From Akkermansia muciniphila (GTDB taxonomy: Bacteria > Verrucomicrobiota > Verrucomicrobiia > Limisphaerales > UBA9464): a DNA stretch of 54,714 bases. Of this stretch, positions 45,171-54,652 are shown piece by piece. The notes under the pieces were generated by a model. It was not told where the DNA came from. It did not search any database and saw nothing but the letters and a program-made list of their open reading frames with translations. The number at the start of each line of letters is the position of its first letter. Position 1 is the stretch's first letter. Both the position numbers and the translations under genes were made by a program. The DNA lies in contig CAMAUY010000026.1 of NCBI GenBank assembly GCA_945861565.1, forward strand, positions 1 to 54,714, in the 5' to 3' direction.

Positions 45171-46607
45171 TCAGGCAACTCGTTCGATGCTTCGGCGGCG
45201 GTAGAGGAATTCGAACATGTTGCCCTCGTGGGGCTGATCCCACGAGATTTTCATCGTCGAAATCGGTCCAAGATTCAGCCGTTCGATCAATGAGGATTCC
45301 AGGAGCTCCGCCGTAAAAGTTGGGTCCCGGGTAATCGCCGTCACCACGAGAGAGGGTCCGATCTGGGAGAGCATGGCAGATTGTGGCACCGTTACGACGC
45401 TGGCGTAGGGGCACAGAAACTCCCGGTTCGCGAGCGGGTGCTCGAAAGAATCGCACAGAACGATGGTTGGCCGAAGGTAGGTGCCGCCGTGGAAAACCAC
45501 TTTCCGAGGTCCGTTGCGATACGGGGCCGTGGCGTCGATCGCCCCGGGAATCTTCAAGTCCTGTTCGATGGCACCATCGATGGAGTCGGCCATTTTTGGA
45601 TTCGCAAATCCGCTGAGTTTTGCATTTTCGTCCTCGTTTGAGAGGGGGACAATGGGGCCGAGTTTTTTGGCCAAAGCGTCGGCGATTTCAGCGGCGTAGC
45701 GTGGCACAACGACGGCACTGGCATTGATGCATGATCTGCCACCGTTGTCGGCGATGGATGCGGCCATCAGGTCGATATACTTGGGCCAGTTTTCGATCTC
45801 GTCGTCACCGATCAGAATCTTGCTGTAGCCAGGGCCGTGCAGCTGGATGGCCGGATTGTTCGCGTATTGCGCCATCGTTTGTTTGTCCCCAAAGATGAGC
45901 GCCCGGCCGCAGCTCTTCAGGATTTCAGCCGCCCCCTCGTGGTCGGTCGGATAAAAACCGAACGCTTCGGCGGGGACGCCAGCGGCAATGAAACTTTGGA
46001 TGAGGCGAAAGGGAGTCCACGGCTCCTCCTTGCCCGGCTTCAGGACCACGGGTGTCTTGAGGGCAATGGCGGGCAGCCACAGGGAATTGACCGCCGGTGA
46101 ATTGCTGGGCATCACCAAGCCGAGCGCCTGCGTGGTCGGGTAAAAACTGCATGGAGAACCGCTGACCACGCCGTACCCGGAATCGAGAATCGCGGGATCG
46201 AGTCCGCGGGTGAGGCCGTTGAGAACGGTGGGCATTTCCTGCAGGGCATGATGAATCTTCTGCATGTTCCGGCGGACCATGACCCAGGGGAGTCCGCTGG
46301 TGGCACTGAGCGTGCTGACATACTCTGCCGGCGACTGAGTGTGACCCTTGCTGCCAAAGGGCAGGATGCCGTTCAAGAACAGGTCACCGGCTTTTGCACA
46401 GAGATCAAACAGCTGCGCTACGGAGAAACGTTTCAGGGAGGCGCGGGAAGCTCCCAGCTTCTGCATATCCTTTCGAATGATTCCCGCATTGATCGTCGAC
46501 ACCGTCGCCATGAGCTGGCCATTGCGATGATCGGCGACCTGGATGTGATCGAGGCTCTCGTAAGGCCGGCCAAGCCGGAGGACGGGAATATGTGGGACCG
46601 TGTTCAT
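45171..46607 (-). CDS. aldehyde dehydrogenase-family protein, atypical active site
   Basis: A 478-residue NAD(P)-dependent oxidoreductase. Seen: PSNSPAVNSLWLPAIAL with the oxyanion-hole Asn, VVLKPGKEEPWTPF with the cofactor Lys, nucleophile NGGRSCINAS at Cys293, and REFLCPYASV matching the EIFGP motif. The block usually reading LELGGKSP is IQLHGPGYSK, so the general-base Glu (Glu268 in ALDH2) aligns with Gln255. Members lacking this Glu are known among CoA-acylating ALDHs. The exact reaction is uncertain. GTG 46637 is an upstream alternative. Confidence 0.8.
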   Translation of the reverse strand: MNTVPHIPVLRLGRPYESLDHIQVADHRNGQLMATVSTINAGIIRKDMQKLGASRASLKRFSVAQLFDLCAKAGDLFLNGILPFGSKGHTQSPAEYVSTLSATSGLPWVMVRRNMQKIHHALQEMPTVLNGLTRGLDPAILDSGYGVVSGSPCSFYPTTQALGLVMPSNSPAVNSLWLPAIALKTPVVLKPGKEEPWTPFRLIQSFIAAGVPAEAFGFYPTDHEGAAEILKSCGRALIFGDKQTMAQYANNPAIQLHGPGYSKILIGDDEIENWPKYIDLMAASIADNGGRSCINASAVVVPRYAAEIADALAKKLGPIVPLSNEDENAKLSGFANPKMADSIDGAIEQDLKIPGAIDATAPYRNGPRKVVFHGGTYLRPTIVLCDSFEHPLANREFLCPYASVVTVPQSAMLSQIGPSLVVTAITRDPTFTAELLESSLIERLNLGPISTMKISWDQPHEGNMFEFLYRRRSIERVA

Positions 46608-46716
46608 GAAAAGTGACTGGACATTGTCGACGCCCACAAAATGAGTTGTCTTCGTCGGATTGCCAAATAGAAGTTTTTGTTTTGAATTCCGCGCAGGGCC
46701 TGAAACGTAGTTGGCA

Positions 46717-48495
46717 TCATTGCTCCTGACTCACGTCGATGGCGTCGTACGCTTTTCCGAGGACGACGATGGCCACGGCGATTTCTGCATAGAGAACGGC
46801 GGCTCCGCCGCCCCCGGCGAGGACGAAGGCGACCCAGGGCGACACCAACAGTCCCAGCCAAAACATTCCGCCGGCGACCAGGGCGACGGGTATCAGGCTG
46901 GCCGAAAGCGTGATGAATTGGCCGACTGCAAGAATCACGCGCTGTCCGATTGCCTCCAGGCCCGGCCCTGGGCCGTCCTTCGTGGATTGCATCCATGCCG
47001 GAAAGAGCAGTGCGGCGGCCACAGGGAGAATGGCGAGAAGCATGATAAGTCCCGGTCCAATCGTAAGGAGTGCAACGGGAACACCCAGCAAGAGGGTCCA
47101 GGGTACTGCCAGGGAATCGGGAGCAATGGCGAAGAGGCCGACTCCGACAAAGCACACGAGCTGTCGGCAGACGGTGCTGCCTAACCCTCCGAGGAACTCA
47201 CCGACGACAAACTGTCGCCCGGTCAGCGGCATCGTTTTGAAGTGATCCACCCTTCGGAGGTCCTGACGGACCCGGGCGGTAATCTCGATCACTCCGAAAA
47301 TTAGCAAGATGCAGGCGATACCGAGCGGGAGGAGGGCCGCTGAATTTCGAAGGCTCTCGATAATTTCCGCACCGGGAACGAAGCGGATTCCGGCGGCTGC
47401 GAGGACGAATACGCCCAATGCGAGCGCATAGTTTCGAGGCCGGAATCGCAGTTCAATCAGGTGTTTCCAGGCGAGCGCGACGGCCGGGTTTCCCTCCGGT
47501 CGGAGCGAGAATGCGGAGGGACGCACGGTTCGCTTCCGGATGCCGCCGCGTTGGCGGCGGGATTTAGCCTCTTCAATACGATCCGCCCAGCGACGGGCGC
47601 GTTCGATGGATGCTTCCTCGAAGGCGACGTCGGATCGATCCACCCAGGCGAATAGCAAAAAAAGGACGAACAGGGCGGGACCCAGGGCAATGGCAAATTC
47701 GGCTCCCGATGCTGCGAGCCCGGGACGCACCAACAGGCGGAAGGGTCCGAGCAGCCAGGGAGCGGGTCCGGAGGTGAAGATGTGTTGTCCGAGGTCACGG
47801 CACTCGGCGAAGGAACTGGGGATTCCGCCCTTGGCGAGCAGGGCGCTCTGGCCCCACCAGAACAGGACACCGGTGAGGGCGAGTCCGACGAGACAGCCGA
47901 GTGTCCGGCGGAGCCAGGAGGACAGTCCGCGCTCTGTCAGGCGCTGCACGACGAACGATGCGCCGAGGCCGTGCAGGCTAAGGGCCACGAGCACCACCCA
48001 CCACCCGCTAATGCGCAACAAAGCGTGTCCTCCGGCAAACGAGCGGCCGGAAAAAAACCAGAGTACTAGAGAAGAAATCAGCAGGCCTGTCTGCAGCGAG
48101 GCAAGTTTGTACCGGATCAACGTCCGGCGCGAAATGGGAGCCGGCAAGAGATGAGCCAGCTCCGTTTCCGTGAAGGCGAGGGCGGAGCGGGGACTGGCGA
48201 AGACCCAAGCGCCGAGCATCAGGAAAAACACTCCCGTGGCCGCCATGCCCTCGATCAGATTGCGCAAATCCGGATCGAATTCGGGGGCGGTTGACAAGCC
48301 GGGCATCCCGGAGCGCGGGAAGAGCAAGCCGCCGAGTACAAATCGACCGACGTAAATATAAAAGTAGGCGAGTCCGACCACCGCTCCCACCAGATACTTG
48401 GGCTGGCGCAAACGGCGAAGCTGAGACCGGAGTCGATTCCAGACGGACCGGGTCTGGAGGAAGAACAGGGCTTGAATGACGGACCAGGTATTCAA
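46717..48495 (-). CDS. ABC exporter permease
   Basis: A 592-residue integral membrane protein with about 12 hydrophobic helices arranged in two halves around a charged loop near residues 285-325 (RARRWADRIEEAKSRRQR). Its N-terminus (RSVWNRLRSQLRRLRQPKYLVG) is basic and cytoplasmic. It lies 44 bp downstream of the ATPase gene, which is its likely partner; the pair resembles putative ABC exporters of unknown cargo. Confidence 0.8.
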   Translation of the reverse strand: MNTWSVIQALFFLQTRSVWNRLRSQLRRLRQPKYLVGAVVGLAYFYIYVGRFVLGGLLFPRSGMPGLSTAPEFDPDLRNLIEGMAATGVFFLMLGAWVFASPRSALAFTETELAHLLPAPISRRTLIRYKLASLQTGLLISSLVLWFFSGRSFAGGHALLRISGWWVVLVALSLHGLGASFVVQRLTERGLSSWLRRTLGCLVGLALTGVLFWWGQSALLAKGGIPSSFAECRDLGQHIFTSGPAPWLLGPFRLLVRPGLAASGAEFAIALGPALFVLFLLFAWVDRSDVAFEEASIERARRWADRIEEAKSRRQRGGIRKRTVRPSAFSLRPEGNPAVALAWKHLIELRFRPRNYALALGVFVLAAAGIRFVPGAEIIESLRNSAALLPLGIACILLIFGVIEITARVRQDLRRVDHFKTMPLTGRQFVVGEFLGGLGSTVCRQLVCFVGVGLFAIAPDSLAVPWTLLLGVPVALLTIGPGLIMLLAILPVAAALLFPAWMQSTKDGPGPGLEAIGQRVILAVGQFITLSASLIPVALVAGGMFWLGLLVSPWVAFVLAGGGGAAVLYAEIAVAIVVLGKAYDAIDVSQEQ

Positions 48496-48539
48496 TCGCA
48501 GGACGGGTCGCGGGAGTGGGAAAAAACTGGGATGCGCTC

Positions 48540-49319
48540 CTACGCCAGCGGGGGCGGTACGGCAGAATCGGGCGGCGACACGGGCTGGGGCCTGTCTCCC
48601 TGTGTGGCAATGCGCATGAACACCTCCTCGAGATCGACACCGGCATCGCCGTGGGCGAATTGCTCCCGCACTTCCTGCAACGATCCGAAGGCGGCGCGCA
48701 CACCCCGTTTGACGATTAAAATATGCGTGCAGATTTCCTCGAGAAGGTGGAGTAGATGCGAACTAATGATCACGGAAGCGCCCTCGCGGGCAAGACGGCG
48801 GATCGTTTCCTTGGTCCGGCGGATGGCCAGCGGGTCAAGTCCCGTGAGGGGTTCGTCGAACAGGATCACTTGTGGCGAGTGGATCAGTCCGCAGGCGAGG
48901 GCGACCTTTTGTTTCATGCCGCGCGAAAGCTCGCCGGGCAGGGAGTCCCGTTTGTCGGAAAGATCGAGTTCATCGAGGAGGAGAGGTGCCCGTGCATCGG
49001 CATCTTTGACCCCATAGATGCGGGCAACAAATGCCAGGTGCTGGGCGACGGTCAGGTACTCGAAAAGGCGCGGTTCATCCGCGAAAAAAGCGAGATGGCG
49101 CTTGGCGGCGATCGGATCCGTTGCGAGGTCGTAGCCGGCGAGCCGGAGAGAGCCGCGGGTGGGCGGAATGATTCCGGCGAGGCACCGCAGGCAGGTGGTC
49201 TTGCCGGCACCATTTGGGCCCACCAGCCCGAGGAGTTGCCCGGGGTGCACCGTGAAGGACAATTCCGAAACCGCGGCAAAGTCGCCGTAGTGTTTGGTGA
49301 GTTGCGAAACTTCGATCAT
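48540..49319 (-). CDS. ABC exporter ATPase
   Basis: A 259-residue ATP-binding subunit. Seen: Walker A GPNGAGKTTCLR, Q-loop FFADEPRLFEYLT, signature LSRGMKQKVALA (with the R/MKQK variant of LSGGQ), Walker B VILFDEPLTGLD, H-loop ISSHLLH. Start ATG 49319. The Pro-rich C-terminal tail (about 240-259) is unusual. It precedes the permease gene on the same strand, so the two form one exporter. Confidence 0.92.
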   Translation of the reverse strand: MIEVSQLTKHYGDFAAVSELSFTVHPGQLLGLVGPNGAGKTTCLRCLAGIIPPTRGSLRLAGYDLATDPIAAKRHLAFFADEPRLFEYLTVAQHLAFVARIYGVKDADARAPLLLDELDLSDKRDSLPGELSRGMKQKVALACGLIHSPQVILFDEPLTGLDPLAIRRTKETIRRLAREGASVIISSHLLHLLEEICTHILIVKRGVRAAFGSLQEVREQFAHGDAGVDLEEVFMRIATQGDRPQPVSPPDSAVPPPLA

Positions 49320-49347
49320 CGCCGCGTGAGCTAAACGGACGATCGAA

Positions 49348-50355
49348 TCAAAGGCCGTTGGCCGGGCCGAAGCCGGTAGAGTTGGTGCCGGCAACTGCGG
49401 AACCTTCACCGGGGCGCGGGGGCATCGGGGGCAGCGAAGGGAGTGTGTTCACGAGCTTGCGCCAGGCTTCGCGCTCATTGGGCGTGAGGGCTTCCCAGCG
49501 AGCGGCATTTTGGAGAAACTGGCCGCGCTGCGCCGGCGTGAAGTCCGCAAAGCGCTTGAATGAGCGCAGGCAAAGGTTTCGGCGGACCGGGTCCAAGCCT
49601 TCGAAATCCCGCAAAGTGGCTTCCATCTGACGTCGCTCGGGTTCGGAGAGGGTTCGCAAAGTCCGGGCCTGTTCGGTCGGGCTTAATCGGAAAAAAGTGT
49701 CGAAATCCGCAAAGGCACGGCGCCGTACCTCGGCCGGAAGCGTTTGCCAGCGCGCGAGCTGGGACTCGACCAGTGCTCGATCGTTTTCGGGGACCTCACG
49801 CAGTACGCGTTGCTGATCCGGGGCCGGCAGCCGCTCCAGTTGAGCAAACCAACCCAGCGATTTTTCGTTTGCGAGCACCATCTGTCGGGCGGCCTCTGGC
49901 AACTGGTCCCAGGCCTTTAGACGGTCCTCCAGCAACGGGCGCACGTCGCTCGGAACCCGGGCAAGGTTCTCGGTGCGGGTCGTACTGGGTTGGCGCAAAA
50001 GCGGCGAAAGATAGAATTGTATTTGCGCGACTCGAAGCCGGAGTTCCCGCTCGTCGGGTGTCAACGCCCCAAACTCTCGAAGTTTTGACCGGATGAGCGC
50101 CTGCGCCTCGGTCGATCGATTCGCCAGAAGCTGTTCCTGCTGGGACGGTGATGCCGAGAGCAACTCACGGAATTGTTCCACCGGCGGCCTTGGAATCGGT
50201 GGCATCGGCGGCGGGAAGGGGGGAAGTCTCCGCGGCGAATCCGCTCCGAATGAGCGGAATATTAGGGTAGCCGCTACCAGTAGGAGTCCGACTTCCCGCC
50301 GGGCGCGAAGGATCGCTCGGGGACCGGACGCCGCAGTTGGGAAGGCGAAATCCAT
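49348..50355 (-). CDS. DUF3106-like repeat protein
   Basis: A 335-residue exported protein (N-terminal hydrophobic segment LLLVAATLIFRSFG, then a Pro-rich linker). The body is a chain of roughly nine ~22-residue units, each like W-x(2)-L-(T/S)-P-(E/A)-x-R-x(5)-F-x(2)-L, matching DUF3106 repeats (LSPTEQARTLRTL, FTPAQRGQFLQNA, LTPNEREAWRKLV). It ends in a Pro/Gly-rich tail. It is 13 bp after the anti-sigma-like gene, so it belongs to the sigma-factor operon. Function unknown, perhaps a periplasmic helical-repeat binding protein. Confidence 0.75.
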   Translation of the reverse strand: MDFAFPTAASGPRAILRARREVGLLLVAATLIFRSFGADSPRRLPPFPPPMPPIPRPPVEQFRELLSASPSQQEQLLANRSTEAQALIRSKLREFGALTPDERELRLRVAQIQFYLSPLLRQPSTTRTENLARVPSDVRPLLEDRLKAWDQLPEAARQMVLANEKSLGWFAQLERLPAPDQQRVLREVPENDRALVESQLARWQTLPAEVRRRAFADFDTFFRLSPTEQARTLRTLSEPERRQMEATLRDFEGLDPVRRNLCLRSFKRFADFTPAQRGQFLQNAARWEALTPNEREAWRKLVNTLPSLPPMPPRPGEGSAVAGTNSTGFGPANGL

Positions 50356-50368
50356 GGTTTGAGCGTCG

Positions 50369-50983
50369 CTACTGACTGAGCGCCGTAAGCAAGGCGACAT
50401 CGTCCGGACGCGGTGCGGCACCGACGCCCTGGATCGCATCAAAGTCCCGGAGGTACGCGGGGAGGTGGGTTGATCCGGTCGCCTGAGCGGAGTGCGCCAT
50501 GGCCGCGACACTTTGCGCGAGGCGAGTCCGCTGTTGCCCTTGCCATTGAAACCAAGCGAGAATCATCAAGAGTCCAACGCTGGCGAAACCCACCGCACGC
50601 GCGGTTGGGAGGATTCGAAAAAACGTCCGTAACCGGGCCCCAACGGCACCGCTGAATTCCCCGAACCAGCCAATAGATCCATGCGATCCCGGCAGGGGGG
50701 ATTCCGTAATCGCTGCATCCGACACCCGCCGAGTGAAGTTGGACGAGGCGGGGGGGGCGGAAGCCGCCCGAAGAGCTCGGTTCAACGCCAGCTCTTCCTC
50801 AAGTAACACCGGATCAACGAGTTCGCCATCCGGCAAGCTCGGAGATGGACCGCCATTCTCTGGCAGCGGGTTATGCGGCGATGAGCTGCGCCCCAAATGA
50901 CGCGCCGTAGCCGGCACGACACCCGACCAGACACCTTCAAGCCAAGCCGGTACGATGTGAGATGGATCGCGGGGCTTCTTCAT
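50369..50983 (-). CDS. membrane anti-sigma-like protein
   Basis: A 204-residue protein with a cytoplasmic N-terminal part (about 1-125), one TM (about 135-150, VGFASVGLLMILAWF) and an extracytoplasmic tail. It lacks a clear zinc-anti-sigma (HxxxCxxC) motif, so the anti-sigma role rests on its place just downstream of the ECF sigma gene and its one-TM topology. The DUF3106-like gene follows by 13 bp. Confidence 0.6.
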   Translation of the reverse strand: MKKPRDPSHIVPAWLEGVWSGVVPATARHLGRSSSPHNPLPENGGPSPSLPDGELVDPVLLEEELALNRALRAASAPPASSNFTRRVSDAAITESPLPGSHGSIGWFGEFSGAVGARLRTFFRILPTARAVGFASVGLLMILAWFQWQGQQRTRLAQSVAAMAHSAQATGSTHLPAYLRDFDAIQGVGAAPRPDDVALLTALSQ

Positions 50984-51151
50984 GCGTAAGCTCGGGTTGA
51001 TAACCAGTGCGAGCGGAAAGTTTCGATGCAGCGATTCTTGCGTCCCTGCGTACGTCCACCGGCTGTGAACCCTGCCGATGGGAGGACTCCGCTGGGTTGA
51101 CCAACGGAGTTGATCCGGAGCAACAAAACGGGTTGATGAGCGTTCATGCGG

Positions 51152-51778
51152 CTATCGAATAGCGGGTTTCAGGGGTTCCCACTCGCCCGAGTGAAGGTAG
51201 GGTTTTAGCCGCGATTTCAAGGTCTCTCGACCCCGGTGAATGAGTGATTTCGTGGCCTGCACCGAACAGCTCAAGATCTCGGCAATCTCCTCATAACTGA
51301 CCTCCTCGTCCTGGCAGAGCACCAGGGCCGTCCGCTGCTTTTCCGGCAATTCCGCCACCGCGGCATTCACCAGGCTGATCAATTCTGTGCGAGTCAGGGC
51401 CTGTACGCCCGACAACGCCGTGGAATCCTTGATCTGTTGGGGTGGATACGGATCAGCCTCATCGTGAGGTACATCCAGCGACGAGGCCGGGTGGCGAACA
51501 CGCCGGCGGATTTCGTTCAGGGTCAAGTTTCGCGCAATCGTAAAGAGAAATGTGCTGAATTTTGCGGTCGCCTGGTAGCGGGCGGCTGTTTTCCAAATTT
51601 GCAAGAAAACGGCCTGGGCGAGATCCTCGGCTTCGGTGGCATCGGGGAGCGATCGGTAGACGAAGCGGATCACCGGCTGCTGCCATCGTTCGACGAGTTC
51701 GGCGAATGCATTGGCGTCGCCCCGACGGACTCGCTCCATCAGGGCGGCATCAGTCGTCGGAATTGAGGACTCGGCCAT
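51152..51778 (-). CDS. ECF-type RNA polymerase sigma factor
   Basis: A 208-residue alternative sigma factor. Seen: region 2 with ATEAEDLAQAVFLQIWKTAA and FLFTIARNLTLNEIRRR, an intermediate linker, and region 4 ELPEKQRTALVLCQDEEVSYEEIAEILSC (helix-turn-helix; given as two blocks, ELPEKQRTALVL and VSYEEIAEILSCSV) and TKSLIHRGRETLKSRL. Start ATG 51778 (an upstream GTG at 51808 is possible). The anti-sigma-like gene is 168 bp downstream. A promoter candidate lies 10 nt before the ATG. Confidence 0.92.
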   Translation of the reverse strand: MAESSIPTTDAALMERVRRGDANAFAELVERWQQPVIRFVYRSLPDATEAEDLAQAVFLQIWKTAARYQATAKFSTFLFTIARNLTLNEIRRRVRHPASSLDVPHDEADPYPPQQIKDSTALSGVQALTRTELISLVNAAVAELPEKQRTALVLCQDEEVSYEEIAEILSCSVQATKSLIHRGRETLKSRLKPYLHSGEWEPLKPAIR

Positions 51779-51788
51779 CGGCACGTCA

Positions 51789-51816
51789 AGGCTAGCGAAC
51801 ACCGGCAAGGGTACAA
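51789..51816 (-). promoter_or_regulatory. candidate leaderless sigma-factor promoter
   Basis: On the minus strand TTGTAC (51811-51816), 16-nt spacer, TAGCCT (51789-51794), 10 nt before the ATG at 51778. It is back-to-back with the glnD promoter. Confidence 0.45.
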
Positions 51817-51818
51817 GG

Positions 51819-51846
51819 TTGCACCGACCCGAGAACCGCGTACCGT
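51819..51846 (+). promoter_or_regulatory. candidate leaderless glnD promoter
   Basis: TTGCAC (51819-51824), 16-nt spacer, TACCGT (51841-51846), 9 nt before the glnD ATG at 51856. Its -35 box is 2 bp from the sigma gene's -35 box, so the two promoters diverge from a shared centre. Confidence 0.45.
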
Positions 51847-51855
51847 CGACATCGA

Positions 51856-54618
51856 ATGGACGGATTGATTGCCAAGATGACTGCGGAAGGACTGGAACGG
51901 CTTGGCGGCCCGCCGGGGCGTTCCCCCGAGGAGCTGCGCCCGATCTTCAAGAAATTCGTTGAGATCCACACGCGCCAGATCCGCAGTAAACACGAGCAGG
52001 GTGCGGGGGGGGTGGCCGTGTGCCGCGCCCGTGCAGCGATGCTGGACGTGTTGGTGGTACAGCTCCTGGCAGCCCTGTGGCCGACCACCGGGAAATCTTT
52101 GTCGGAGACGCCCTTTGCCCTGGTGGCGACGGGTGGCTACGGCCGGGCGGAATTAAATCCGGGCAGCGATATCGATCTGCTGTTCCTGGAGGGCGGTGGT
52201 ATCATCAAGGAGGATGGTTCAACCCCGCTGTCGCGGCTGCCGCCCATGTTTATCCAGATGTTATATGACATTGGATTGGAGCCGGGAGACCGTGCCGTTC
52301 GCACGATCGATGAATCCGTTCGGCTGGCGGCGAAGGATATGGAGACGAAGACGTCGCTCCTGGAGACTCGTCTTTTGGCGGGCGACGAAAAATTGTTCCG
52401 TGGTTTGAGGGTGGCGTTGCACGAGAAATGCCTCCGGGGGCGCGAATCGGCATACATCCAGGCTCGGTTGGAGGACCAGGAGGCTCGCCGACTGAAACAC
52501 GGCAATTCACCCTGTATGCAGGAGCCGAATGTGAAGAACGGTGTTGGCGGCCTGCGGGACTTCCAAAATCTGCTGTGGATGGCGCAGGTGAAGTATGGAA
52601 TCTACGATCTTGCCCAGCTGGAACAGCGGGAAATACTGAGTGCGGGGGAACGGGAACAGCTCGAAAGGGCTTACGATTTTCTGCTCCGCGTTCGGACCGA
52701 GCTTCACCTTGTGGCGGCGCGTGGGACGGACACGTTGACACCCAACCATCAGCCGGCGGTGGCGGCCGGGTTGGGTTTTTTGGGGGATCCGCGACGACGC
52801 ACCGAAAAATTCATGCACGAGTATTACAACTCGGTGCGGAACATTCATCTGATCACGCGTACGCTGGAACAGCGGCTGGCACTCACCGATGCGGGCGAAA
52901 AAAAGGGTTGGCGAGATCTGCTGCGATTGCGCCGGTCGACCGTGCGGGCGGAGGAATTTGACGGCTTCACGCTCAGTCGTGGGCAATTGCATTTTGTCGA
53001 CAAACGGCTGTTGCGTGACCAACCCGCCCGTCTGATGCGCGCCTACCTGCATGCCCAGACGCGCGGGGTACCGCTTCATCCCGATCTTTCGCAGTACATT
53101 CGCCAGCAGGTTCAGCGACTGGATGAGGATTTTCGTGCGAATGAACATGTTCGGGCGACGTTTTTTCAGATCCTCTCCGCCCGCGGAAATATCACGCCCG
53201 CGCTGCGCGGCATGCATGAAACCGGACTCTTGGGATTTTACCTGCCGGAATTCGGCCGCCTGACAAACCTGGTGCAGCACGAGTACTACCATCGTTATGC
53301 GGTCGACGAGCACACGTTGATGTGCATCGAGAAGCTCGATCGCATCCTGTCGGCTGAAGACGAACAAAGCCGGCGCTATGCCGAACTCTATCGTCGAATC
53401 GAACGGCCTGATATTTTTCATCTTGCTCTCCTGCTGCACGACTCCGGCAAAGCGAGCGAGGCGGGACCGCATGAGAAGGTCGGCGGCCAGTTGGCTGTCC
53501 GGGTAGCGCGTCGCCTCGAGTTGGACGACGCAACCACCGCGACGTTAAAGCGTTTGATCGAACTGCACCTGCTGATGGTGCAGACGGCGCAGAAGCGCGA
53601 TTTGGAGGATCCCGTCGTGATTCGCTCGTTTTCGGACCAGGTGGAGACCCTGGGAAATCTCGATATGCTCACTCTGCACACCTTTGCCGATTCAAACGGC
53701 ACGAGCGAGTCGCTGTGGAACGGATTCAAGGATCGCCTGCATTGGGAGCTGCATCAGCGGACTCGTGAATTGCTGACGGGCGATACAGGCCTGCAGTTGG
53801 CGGAGGCCGAGCGGTTCCTGGCGCTGCGGAAAGAGGTGCGCGAGCTGTTGCCGCCAACGTTCGCGGTCGACGAGCTGGCCGCCCATTTTTCCGGGATGCC
53901 CGCTCGCTATTTTCGCCTCCATTCGGCACGGGAAATTGTCCGGGACCTGACGCTGGCGCATCAGTTCATGCACCTTCAGATCACGGAAGAGGAACGGGCG
54001 CTTGAACCGGTAGTTCACTGGCAGGATCAACGGGATCGCGGTTGCGTCGCACTGCACGTTTGCACATGGGACCGCAGTGGGCTGTTTAGCAAGATCGCCG
54101 GTGCCCTCGCCGCCGCCGGCTTGAACATCTTCGGCGCCCAGATTGTGACCCGGGACGACGGAGTGATTTTTGACGAGTTTACCGTGGCCGACGCCCGCTC
54201 CGGTGAGCTGCCATCGAAGGAATCGAAGCAAAAATTCGAACGGCTCTTGCTGCAAGTGCTGACCGGCGAGATGGCCCTCGCGCCGGCGATTGCGAAAACC
54301 AAGCTGCTCAGGCCGCTGTGGGCCGGGGTCGCCGGTGACCGCATCGCAACTCATATACGCCTCGACAATGAAGCGTCGGCGGACCGGACCCTGATTGAAA
54401 TCGAGACAGAGGATCGCGTGGGTCTGTTGTTCGCGATTTCGCAGGCACTTGTCGCGTTGCGTCTGGATCTTATTCTGGCCAAAATCGTGACGGAAAAGGG
54501 GGCGGCCATCGACAGCTTCTACGTAACGGAGATTGGCGGAGGCAAGGTCGTCGATGGGGACCGCCAGGAGGCAATCGTGAAATCGCTCGAGGAATCCGTC
54601 GCTTCGTTTGAGGCGTAG
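51856..54618 (+). CDS. glnD: [protein-PII] uridylyltransferase/uridylyl-removing enzyme
   Basis: A 920-residue bifunctional nitrogen sensor that adds UMP to PII when glutamine is low and removes it when glutamine is high. Seen: nucleotidyltransferase domain with GGYGRAELNPGSDIDLLFL (about 93-111), HD domain with LLLHDSGKASEAG (around residue 527), and two ACT domains (from about 732, DRSGLFSKIAGAL; and about 847, DRVGLLFAISQAL) for glutamine sensing. Both activities appear intact. No PII gene (glnB/glnK) or glutamine synthetase is in the window. The CobW-type gene starts 34 bp downstream. Confidence 0.95.
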   Translation: MDGLIAKMTAEGLERLGGPPGRSPEELRPIFKKFVEIHTRQIRSKHEQGAGGVAVCRARAAMLDVLVVQLLAALWPTTGKSLSETPFALVATGGYGRAELNPGSDIDLLFLEGGGIIKEDGSTPLSRLPPMFIQMLYDIGLEPGDRAVRTIDESVRLAAKDMETKTSLLETRLLAGDEKLFRGLRVALHEKCLRGRESAYIQARLEDQEARRLKHGNSPCMQEPNVKNGVGGLRDFQNLLWMAQVKYGIYDLAQLEQREILSAGEREQLERAYDFLLRVRTELHLVAARGTDTLTPNHQPAVAAGLGFLGDPRRRTEKFMHEYYNSVRNIHLITRTLEQRLALTDAGEKKGWRDLLRLRRSTVRAEEFDGFTLSRGQLHFVDKRLLRDQPARLMRAYLHAQTRGVPLHPDLSQYIRQQVQRLDEDFRANEHVRATFFQILSARGNITPALRGMHETGLLGFYLPEFGRLTNLVQHEYYHRYAVDEHTLMCIEKLDRILSAEDEQSRRYAELYRRIERPDIFHLALLLHDSGKASEAGPHEKVGGQLAVRVARRLELDDATTATLKRLIELHLLMVQTAQKRDLEDPVVIRSFSDQVETLGNLDMLTLHTFADSNGTSESLWNGFKDRLHWELHQRTRELLTGDTGLQLAEAERFLALRKEVRELLPPTFAVDELAAHFSGMPARYFRLHSAREIVRDLTLAHQFMHLQITEEERALEPVVHWQDQRDRGCVALHVCTWDRSGLFSKIAGALAAAGLNIFGAQIVTRDDGVIFDEFTVADARSGELPSKESKQKFERLLLQVLTGEMALAPAIAKTKLLRPLWAGVAGDRIATHIRLDNEASADRTLIEIETEDRVGLLFAISQALVALRLDLILAKIVTEKGAAIDSFYVTEIGGGKVVDGDRQEAIVKSLEESVASFEA

Positions 54619-54652
54619 CCGACCGGAGCGCCTTGGGGAATCGAAAATCGCT

